From the NCBI GenBank assembly GCA_013205605.1, contig JABMMK010000016.1:1-5753 (forward strand): a stretch of 5,753 bases of DNA, given 5' to 3'. The position numbers were made by a program, and so were the translations under genes. Source of the DNA: Cytophagales bacterium. GTDB taxonomy: Bacteria > Bacteroidota > Bacteroidia > Cytophagales > Spirosomataceae. Below the pieces are notes generated by a model, which was given only the letters and a program-made list of their open reading frames with translations, did not search any database and was not told the origin of the DNA. This document shows, in pieces, positions 1-5,753 of this stretch (position 1 is the stretch's first letter; each line of letters begins with the position of its first letter).

Positions 1-2142
1 AAATAAGGCATCTGAATCTTCAAATCCCTCAGAGCCAGAAATGCCAACAGGTCGAAATTGACCTCCTTTTTGCTGGATAAATACATGAGCAGGATTCCCC
101 TGAGAAGCGCCTACAAAAATATCGGAAAGGCCATCTTGATTGACATCGGAAGATTTTAAAACGGGACCTACAAATGACAATGGATTGACCAATTGCGTTT
201 GTCTTTTAAAGTCATTCACTAGATTAGCAACAGGTGTTAAAATTAGTGGCGCGGCTCGAGCAAAAAACGATTTGTTTTCAAGTTCTTTCGTTTGAAATAG
301 CTTAGCATCTTTCTCAAAAAATGAAATATTTTTAACTTCTTTAATGCCCTTAAGAGTTTGTGATTTACCTGAATTCCAAAGCACTTTAACTGAATCAATC
401 TTAGGTGTATTTCCTAATCCTACATGCAGGCGTGGACTCATACTAGATTGATAGCCACGGTACATATTGGCATAAACGACTTGGGCCTGGCCGTTTTGAA
501 ACACGCTTACGCTGGCACCGGCACCTTGAGTATTTTCACCTAGACCATGCAAGTCAACCGAAATAGACTTATTTTCTTTATAAACTTCGTTGCTTTTATT
601 CTCATAAATCGAAGCCGGCTTATTGATATTGTTTACAATCAACTCCAAATCTCCATCGCCATCTAAATCTGCATAAGCCGCCCCATTGCTATTTGTCGGC
701 ATTTCCAAACCCCAATCGGCCGTTACATTTTTAAAAGTTGCATCCCTTTTATTTTTAAAAATATAATTGGACACATTGGACGCGGGCATTTTTTGCACAA
801 GCTCTAGGACATTCTCCCTTTGAATCGAATTTTGATTATTTTGAACATAGTCACCCATGTACTTCAGGAAATCTAAATTGGTATAATCTCTTAAATATCC
901 GTTGGACACAAAAAGATCTTTCCAACCGTCATTATCGTAGTCGGCGAACAGCGCACTCCAGCTCCAGTCCGTGTTGGATACTCCGGCCAATTGGCCCACC
1001 TCGGAAAACATCGTGTTACCAGAAGCATTATTTCCAAGATTCAATTGAAGCATATTGCGCATGATTTGATGCCCAAAACCCACCTTTAAGTTGAAATCAT
1101 ACTTCTCATAGTTATCGGGAGACATCAACAGCTTTTGCCTTAGATTATCTTCGGGCAACATATCTAAGGTAAAAATATCGGGAAGTAGATCGTTATTGAC
1201 ATCTGCGATATCATTCCCCATCGAAAAGTGCGATATATGACCTATACTCGAATTAATCGTATTAACGAATGATTTACCAGCCTGATTGATGTATAAATAA
1301 TCGGGAATAGTGTAATCGTTGGAGACATAAAAATCGGGCCAACCGTCTTGATTGACATCTGAAATTCCCACGGCTAAGCCATAAGAAAGGGTGGAACTTT
1401 GAATTCCTAAAGCTTTTGTTTGATTGATGAACTTTCCTCCTTGGCCTGGATTGACAAAAAACTGGATCCCTGAATTTTCATCCGGTTTATTTAATAAATC
1501 GGCGGTACTGGATTCGTCCAAAACGGGCAAGGATTTTGGATTGTGGTTCACTAAAATCATGTCAAGATCTTGGTCTCGATCATAGTCGAAAAATACGGCA
1601 TGTGTACTATTAGAAGGACTGTCTAAGCCGTATGAAGCTGCCTCATCTTTAAATAAAGGAATGCCGGCCGCATCATTCCCTTGATTGATAAACAATTGAT
1701 TTCTTTTTTTATCAGTTGGCAAATTCCCTGAATAACATAGGTAAATGTCTAATTTATGATCTCCATTAATATCCACAAAACTTACCCCAGTCTTCCAGGG
1801 ACCTGGTCGGCCCGTCACGCCGGCTTGTTGGGCCACCTCCTTGAATTTCAAATTGCCTTCATTAATATATAAATGATTATCCTCCATGTTGCTCGAGAAG
1901 TACATATCTTCTTTCCCATCCCCATTGAGGTCACCTGTAGCCACACCACCCCCATTGTAAAAATATTCATACATGAGGACATTGGTATTTAAACCTTCTT
2001 GAATATTGTTTTGAAAATTAACTTGGGTTTTCTCCGGACTTAACAAGGAGAACAATTGAGGTTCGGAAGCCTCCACAGATTCTTTGGATTTTTGGCATCC
2101 AAAAAGAAACAATAAAGAAAATAATAGGTAATATTTTGGCAC
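1..2142 (-). CDS. FG-GAP/VCBS-repeat lipoprotein with ASPIC/UnbV (CRTAC1-type) domain, 3' end cut by window edge
   Basis: The frame is open for 714 codons from a GTG at 2142 to base 1, with no stop. GTG is chosen because an in-frame TAA lies at 2152-2154, the next in-frame ATG is codon 57, and GTG alone gives a lipoprotein signal: VPKYYLLFSLLFLFGC, lipobox LFGC, Cys16, then QKSKES. The mature protein is a predicted beta-propeller with eight Ca-type loops of the form DxNxDGxxD. They begin near residues 71, 124, 186, 262, 314, 401, 492 and 666; those at 124, 186 and 314 lack the usual Gly. YNGGGVATGDLNGDG (62-76) and HFSMGNDIADVNND (305-318) are conserved blocks of this Bacteroidota family. An ASPIC/UnbV domain spans about 527-602, with GAGASVSV, YRGYQSSMSPRLHVGLG and VKVLWNSG. 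A second FG-GAP set begins near 640 and runs off the window; such proteins often reach about 1100 residues. Predicted location is the cell surface or the outer-membrane inner face. Function is unproven; an accessory binding protein for the SusCD pair is inferred from position. Arg codons are AGA, AGG and CGA-rich, unlike the susD-like gene. Confidence 0.92.
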   Translation of the reverse strand, partial: MPKYYLLFSLLFLFGCQKSKESVEASEPQLFSLLSPEKTQVNFQNNIQEGLNTNVLMYEYFYNGGGVATGDLNGDGKEDMYFSSNMEDNHLYINEGNLKFKEVAQQAGVTGRPGPWKTGVSFVDINGDHKLDIYLCYSGNLPTDKKRNQLFINQGNDAAGIPLFKDEAASYGLDSPSNSTHAVFFDYDRDQDLDMILVNHNPKSLPVLDESSTADLLNKPDENSGIQFFVNPGQGGKFINQTKALGIQSSTLSYGLAVGISDVNQDGWPDFYVSNDYTIPDYLYINQAGKSFVNTINSSIGHISHFSMGNDIADVNNDLLPDIFTLDMLPEDNLRQKLLMSPDNYEKYDFNLKVGFGHQIMRNMLQLNLGNNASGNTMFSEVGQLAGVSNTDWSWSALFADYDNDGWKDLFVSNGYLRDYTNLDFLKYMGDYVQNNQNSIQRENVLELVQKMPASNVSNYIFKNKRDATFKNVTADWGLEMPTNSNGAAYADLDGDGDLELIVNNINKPASIYENKSNEVYKENKSISVDLHGLGENTQGAGASVSVFQNGQAQVVYANMYRGYQSSMSPRLHVGLGNTPKIDSVKVLWNSGKSQTLKGIKEVKNISFFEKDAKLFQTKELENKSFFARAAPLILTPVANLVNDFKRQTQLVNPLSFVGPVLKSSDVNQDGLSDIFVGASQGNPAHVFIQQKGGQFRPVGISGSEGFEDSDALF
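337..564 (-). other. ASPIC/UnbV domain within the FG-GAP lipoprotein
   Basis: Residues about 527-602 of the lipoprotein match the ASPIC/UnbV pattern: a leading strand SVDLHGLGENTQGAGASVSV, a Gly-rich turn, MYRGYQSSMSPRLHVGLG, and the closing VKVLWNSGKSQTL strand. In the family this domain follows an FG-GAP propeller, as here, and occurs in the animal extracellular-matrix protein CRTAC1. Its biochemical role in bacteria is not established. Boundaries are approximate because they were set by eye. Confidence 0.85.
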
Positions 2143-2155
2143 GAAATATTTTTAT

Positions 2156-2208
2156 GCTAAAAATAAAAAAAGGAAATGGGAAAGTCGTTAAACTTTCCCA
2201 TTTCCTTT
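2156..2208 (-). terminator. Strong intrinsic terminator after the susD-like gene, just upstream of the lipoprotein start
   Basis: Bases 2169-2185 and 2192-2208 form a perfect 17-bp inverted repeat around a 6-base loop. On the minus strand the arms read AAAGGAAATGGGAAAGT and ACTTTCCCATTTCCTTT. The descending arm runs into TTTTTTTATTTTT, a near-continuous U-tract in the RNA, as needed for Rho-independent termination of leftward transcription. The plus-strand flank beyond the other arm is AAAATTAATTTG and much poorer in T, so the terminator is essentially one-directional. The hairpin begins 14 bases after the susD-like TAA. The lipoprotein GTG lies 26 bases after the stem and about 13 after the U-tract, so transcripts entering that gene must read through or start inside this region. 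Confidence 0.9.
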
Positions 2209-2222
2209 AAAATTAATTTGGA

Positions 2223-4070
2223 TTAATATCCAGGATTCTGAACCAAGTTTTTGTTACGGTTCATTTCATCACGGTGGATAGGCAAGAAGTACATCTTATC
2301 TCCCCAAGCGCGGTTTTCTTTACCTGGATCCATAGGAACTACCTTATATTGATAATCATAGCTAGTAGGATCATATTTATAAAGTGTAACCGCTTTCCCC
2401 GGCTTCAAAGTACCAATCACGTTAATGATTTGAACTTTATTACCTAAGGTAGAACCGGCAATCATCCAACGACGAGCGTCATGATAACGTTGTTCCTCGA
2501 AGGCCATTTCGATACGACGCTCATTGCGATATCGATCACTTAAAGCACTTCCACTTTCAGTAACCGCTGGCATACCTGAACGGAAACGTATTTTGTTCAA
2601 CCAAGCGCGAGCTTCAGCATCTTCACCTAACGCAATACAAGCCTCCACATAATTGAACACCGCCTCTGTATAGCGAAGGAAAGGCCAAGGAATTTGTTGC
2701 CACGTATTTTGGTCAATAATCGCTGGGCTAGGATCTGTAAATTTACGGAAATAATAACCCGTATAACTTCCATTCCAATCTTCGATGGAACTTTTACGCG
2801 TATCTAATCCAAAGTAAGCTACCTTACTTGATCCCGACATTATTTCATACTGACCCGTTTGTATTTGATTGAATGGATCTTTTGGAGCTGCACTCGCCGA
2901 ACGAGGCTTCCAAGCAGAACCATCATACATTAACGTCGCATAAAAACGAGGATCACGATTTACATAAGGAGCAGCTGAATGATCCGCATTAGACCATGAA
3001 AATTTAGTACCATCCATCATTTCATAATCATCTACGAAATTTTGAATAGGTGCATTTCCAGCCCAGTTGTTATATCCATTAGGTCCGTTAAACAAACCGA
3101 TACGTCCACCATTTTCAGCTTTTGCATTAATGAAATAACGAGCAAAAATTAATTCTTTCTCTCCACCACTTCTGGATAAAGAGTTGTTCATATAATTTGC
3201 TACTCCATCATCTTTAGATGCAGGCTCTGATAAATTCAATTTATTACCTAAACCTGGCAAATCTAAAACAGCTTTAGCTGCATTTTTAGCTTTAGTCCAA
3301 CGCTCAGTACGAGAACCATCCACAAAAGCAACAAATTCTGGATTTGTATAAGCAGCCATCGCAGCAGATTTAGACTTAGCTGTACTAGCATCATACAAAT
3401 CACTAGCTGCATAGATTAAAATACGAGATTTTAATGCTAATGCAGCAGCTTTTGAAGCACGACCCGCGGCCATAGTTCCAGTCAATAAAGCAGCAGACTC
3501 ATCACATTCCTTCTCAATAAAAGCGATACACTCTTTCATCGTGTTTCTTTTTGACATGAATTCAGTATCAGCTAACGAGAACGTCTTATCCACGATGGGA
3601 ACTCCTCCAAAATAGCGAACTAATTGATGGTAATAATAGGCTCTCATGAATTTAGCTTCTCCGTTCAATCGATCGACAGTAGCTTTAGGAAAAGTAGTCG
3701 CCTTTTTCAAATTTTCTAAAGCCACGTTACAAGCACGTATGCGAGTGTACATATTCTGCCAACTTAACGTTCCGTTGATCCAACCTGGATCGGCAGGATT
3801 TGAACGTGATTCAGTGATCGTAGTAATATTACGACCTGGGTGCGTAAAGGATGCCTCATCCGTCAAGGAAGCTAACATCTGCTCATCAAAACCTCCATTA
3901 CCTAAACCTCCATAGAGTTCAGTTACAAAGGCCTCCGCTAAGCTTGGATCTGTCCAAACGACAGACTCAGAAAGTTGATCTAAAGGTTTTGTGTTAACAA
4001 AACTATCGTTACAGCTAGTAAAGACAGTTCCGAAAACCGATAGTGCAATGATTACATATCTTTTTTTCAT
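2223..4070 (-). CDS. SusD/RagB-family nutrient-binding outer-membrane lipoprotein
   Basis: This is a complete 615-residue SusD-like lipoprotein, the extracellular lid that binds substrate and closes over its SusC barrel. The N-terminus is a lipoprotein signal peptide: MKKR, a hydrophobic stretch, then lipobox FTSC with the lipidated Cys at residue 20, followed by NDSF. Family signatures in order: the TPR-region motif GEAKFMRAYYYHQLVRYFGG near 137-156 followed by VPIVDK, IQNFVDDYEMMDG near 342-354, RDPRFYATLMYDG near 372-384, FLRYTEAVFNYVEA near 464-477, ERRIEMAFEEQRYHDARRW near 517-535, and the C-terminal FLPIHRDEMNRNKNLVQNPGY block near 595-615. Its length is usual for the family. The ATG at 4070 is preceded by a run of seven A and no Shine-Dalgarno sequence, typical of Bacteroidota. 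It lies 19 bases after the susC-like stop and is followed by a strong terminator 14 bases beyond its own TAA. Arg codons are mostly CGT (23 of 35 by hand count), which suggests high expression. The ligand cannot be told from the sequence. Confidence 0.97.
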   Translation of the reverse strand: MKKRYVIIALSVFGTVFTSCNDSFVNTKPLDQLSESVVWTDPSLAEAFVTELYGGLGNGGFDEQMLASLTDEASFTHPGRNITTITESRSNPADPGWINGTLSWQNMYTRIRACNVALENLKKATTFPKATVDRLNGEAKFMRAYYYHQLVRYFGGVPIVDKTFSLADTEFMSKRNTMKECIAFIEKECDESAALLTGTMAAGRASKAAALALKSRILIYAASDLYDASTAKSKSAAMAAYTNPEFVAFVDGSRTERWTKAKNAAKAVLDLPGLGNKLNLSEPASKDDGVANYMNNSLSRSGGEKELIFARYFINAKAENGGRIGLFNGPNGYNNWAGNAPIQNFVDDYEMMDGTKFSWSNADHSAAPYVNRDPRFYATLMYDGSAWKPRSASAAPKDPFNQIQTGQYEIMSGSSKVAYFGLDTRKSSIEDWNGSYTGYYFRKFTDPSPAIIDQNTWQQIPWPFLRYTEAVFNYVEACIALGEDAEARAWLNKIRFRSGMPAVTESGSALSDRYRNERRIEMAFEEQRYHDARRWMIAGSTLGNKVQIINVIGTLKPGKAVTLYKYDPTSYDYQYKVVPMDPGKENRAWGDKMYFLPIHRDEMNRNKNLVQNPGY

Positions 4071-4089
4071 TTTTTTGTCTAGTTAATTA
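4071..4089 (-). promoter_or_regulatory. susC-susD junction with A-rich translation leader
   Basis: The 19 bases between the susC-like TAA and the susD-like ATG read TAATTAACTAGACAAAAAA-like sequence on the minus strand, ending in a run of seven A that reaches into the start codon. No Shine-Dalgarno match is present, which is normal for highly expressed Bacteroidota genes, where A-rich leaders help initiation. There is no terminator and no room for a promoter, supporting one SusCD transcript. Confidence 0.6.
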
Positions 4090-5753
4090 TTAAAATGTTG
4101 CTGTTAAACCAAAATTGATAATCTTCGATTGTGGATAGTACTGACCTGTGGCATTGACTGTTTCGGGATCAAATACTTTCAACTTATCCCACGTAAACAT
4201 ATTCAAGCCATTGGTGTAAAATCTACAATTCTTTAAACCAATTTTACTCAATAATGTTTCAGGCAAATTATATCCGATTTCGAAGTTTTTCAATCGAACA
4301 TAATCAGAGTTACGTAACCAATAGGTATTACCGCCAGAGAAGTATTGATCATTTCGGTTAGCAATTCGAGGATGTACACTGCTTGGGTTTTCTACTGTCC
4401 AACGGTTTTCATAAATATCAGTTAAATAATTACCAATATTTCCCATTTCACCCGCACTTACGTATTGCATCGCTCCTGCTGCTCCTTGGAATAAGATCGT
4501 TAAATCAAAATTCTTGTACGTCGCACCGATATTAAATCCTCCTTGGAACAATGGCAATTGAGTAAAGTCATTACGAACCATATCGTTCGGGTCGATTTTA
4601 CCATCCCCATTCCAATCCTTGTATTTCATATCTCCAGGACGCAAAGTATTCACGAGAGCTTTATAGCTAATCGTAGTCGCATCAATATCAGCTTGATCCT
4701 TAAATACCCCATCATATTGATAAGCTACGTAGGTATTCATCGGTCTGCCCGTAGAACGTTGCCACTCTGGCGCGCCAGGTGCCTCATCCCAGAATAAAAT
4801 CTTATTCTTAGCATAACCTCCATTTAAACCTATATTGTATTTGAAATCACCAATTTGATTGCGATATCCTAACGTAAAGTCAAAACCTGTGTTTTCAACT
4901 TCTCCGATATTCTGAGCAGGTAAAGTCAAACCCGTCGACTGAGGAACAGATGCGTTTTTAACCCAAAGGATATCAGTACGCTTGTTGTAGAAATAATCCA
5001 TCTCAAAAGTAACCTTATCATTAAATAATGAACCCTCTAAACCGATATCCGAGTTAGTAGCCACCTCCCACTGAATGTTAGTGTTAGGGATTTTGGTCTC
5101 AAATAAAGTTTTAGTTTCTACATTACCAATGATGTAACTTCTAAATCCATACGTAGATAAGTATTGGTAAGTCGCAATTTGGTCATTACCCATTTGTCCC
5201 CATGAACCTCTCAACTTCAAGAAATTGATTACAGGTAATTGGTCTTTAATGAAACTTTCTTCCGACATCACCCAGCCTAACATACCGCCTGGGAAAAATC
5301 CATAACGAGTATCCTCAGGGAAGATATCAGAACCATCATAACGCCATAAGAATTCAGCTAAATACTTTTCTTTGAAGTTATATGCCACACGACCAAAATA
5401 GTTCAAACGTGCACGCTCATAAGCTCCACCCCCATTATTTTTCTCTAAATCACCCCCTGCAAAAATTTGATCTAAAGCAGGTGAAATGAAGAAACGACGA
5501 TAGGCATTGAAGTTATCTCCAACAATGGTTTCTCTGTTAGAACCAGCTAAAAAGGTTACACTATGATCATCAAACTTACGCTCATAAGTCATAATAGCTC
5601 CTAACAAAACATTTAATTGGTTCTCATCGCCTACTGTCAAACGAGGCTCAGCAGGTCCACGCTTACTCGCCACCAACGTTGGCGTCTTTCCATCCGCTTC
5701 AAAACCACTTCCTTTTTGATAAAGAGTCCATGGTGTCTCCCAACGCTTAGTCG
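4090..5753 (-). CDS. SusC/RagA-family TonB-linked outer-membrane transporter, C-terminal part (5' end cut by window edge)
   Basis: This is the C-terminal 553 residues of a SusC-like TonB-dependent transporter, the 22-strand barrel through which Bacteroidota import oligosaccharides or peptides captured by a SusD partner. The frame is open to the right edge. A TTG at 5676 lies inside the frame (25 more sense codons precede it), so the true start is outside the window. Family members are usually about 1000 residues, so about half is seen. Family signatures, numbered from the window edge: DGSDIFPEDTRYGFFPGG near 139-156, a GW..SEESF..D segment near 159-170, LKLRGSWGQMGN near 178-189, IGEVENTGFDF near 282-292, RPGDMKYKDWNGDGKID near 371-387, and YVRLKNFEIGYNLP near 484-497. 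It ends in Phe (TATF then TAA), as expected for a BAM-assembled barrel. DWNGDGKIDPND (4582-4617) is an EF-hand-like loop common in this family. The susD-like gene follows after 19 bases, so the two are very likely co-transcribed. The promoter and any regulator are off-window. Substrate is unknown. Confidence 0.96.
   Translation of the reverse strand, partial: TKRWETPWTLYQKGSGFEADGKTPTLVASKRGPAEPRLTVGDENQLNVLLGAIMTYERKFDDHSVTFLAGSNRETIVGDNFNAYRRFFISPALDQIFAGGDLEKNNGGGAYERARLNYFGRVAYNFKEKYLAEFLWRYDGSDIFPEDTRYGFFPGGMLGWVMSEESFIKDQLPVINFLKLRGSWGQMGNDQIATYQYLSTYGFRSYIIGNVETKTLFETKIPNTNIQWEVATNSDIGLEGSLFNDKVTFEMDYFYNKRTDILWVKNASVPQSTGLTLPAQNIGEVENTGFDFTLGYRNQIGDFKYNIGLNGGYAKNKILFWDEAPGAPEWQRSTGRPMNTYVAYQYDGVFKDQADIDATTISYKALVNTLRPGDMKYKDWNGDGKIDPNDMVRNDFTQLPLFQGGFNIGATYKNFDLTILFQGAAGAMQYVSAGEMGNIGNYLTDIYENRWTVENPSSVHPRIANRNDQYFSGGNTYWLRNSDYVRLKNFEIGYNLPETLLSKIGLKNCRFYTNGLNMFTWDKLKVFDPETVNATGQYYPQSKIINFGLTATF

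Noticed and set aside
2169..2208. The inverted repeat as a mobile-element end, operator or riboswitch
   Set aside because: There is a single hairpin directly after a stop codon with a U-tract on one side, no second copy, no target duplication and no conserved aptamer-like structure. A terminator explains it fully.
2208..2215. TAATTTTA on the minus strand, close to the Bacteroidota -7 promoter motif TAnnTTTG
   Set aside because: The last base differs, no convincing TTG or TTTG -33 element was found about 20 bases upstream, and AT-rich gaps give such matches by chance. It remains only a possibility for the lipoprotein gene.
3646..3915. Plus-strand open frame of 89 codons
   Set aside because: It lies wholly inside the susD-like gene on the other strand, has no recognisable domain, and overlaps a region whose minus-strand translation carries SusD family motifs.
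4543..4797. Plus-strand open frame of 84 codons
   Set aside because: It is antisense to the SusC barrel, including the conserved RPGDMKYKDWNGDGKID region, and has no family signature or leader of its own.
5674..5676. TTG as the start of the susC-like gene
   Set aside because: The same frame stays open for 25 more codons to the window edge, and the protein here already matches the middle of the SusC barrel, so this is an internal Leu codon.
1..5753. CRISPR arrays, tRNA or rRNA genes, insertion sequences
   Set aside because: No repeat-spacer pattern, RNA-gene signature or transposase-like frame was seen, and nearly the whole window is taken up by three coding genes.

Overview
The window looks like part of the chromosome of a Bacteroidota bacterium. 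All three genes are on the minus strand, so they read from the right end of the window to the left: the C-terminal half of a SusC/RagA-type TonB-dependent outer-membrane transporter, a complete SusD/RagB-type surface lipoprotein, and the N-terminal 714 residues of a large FG-GAP/VCBS-repeat lipoprotein with an ASPIC/UnbV (CRTAC1-type) domain. The SusC/SusD pair is diagnostic of Bacteroidota. The AT-rich leaders without Shine-Dalgarno sequences and the low-GC coding style agree with this. A member of the Cytophagales or a related environmental group is plausible, but the window does not settle it.

Layout from right to left. Positions 5753-4090 hold the 3' part of the susC-like gene, whose N-terminal half (signal peptide, carboxypeptidase-like domain, TonB box, plug) lies beyond the right edge. 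A 19-base gap follows, then the susD-like gene at 4070-2223. An 80-base gap then holds a perfect 17-bp inverted repeat followed by a U-rich run, a strong intrinsic terminator for the minus strand. Only 26 bases after the stem, a GTG codon at 2142 starts the FG-GAP/ASPIC lipoprotein, which stays open to position 1 and is cut by the window edge. There is no gene-free stretch longer than 80 bases.

Working model: the SusC barrel and SusD lid form a TonB-driven 'pedal-bin' importer for an oligomeric substrate, probably glycan or peptide. No enzyme gene is visible to name that substrate. The third protein is a predicted surface lipoprotein in the position where SusCD loci often encode extra surface-binding proteins, and it may be an accessory binder. 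It lies behind a terminator with no room for a separate promoter between hairpin and start codon. It also has a GTG start and a codon choice very different from susD, so it is probably made at a much lower level than the SusCD pair.

This is mostly an ordinary SusCD locus. The points worth a second look are the terminator-to-start arrangement and the large unassigned lipoprotein.
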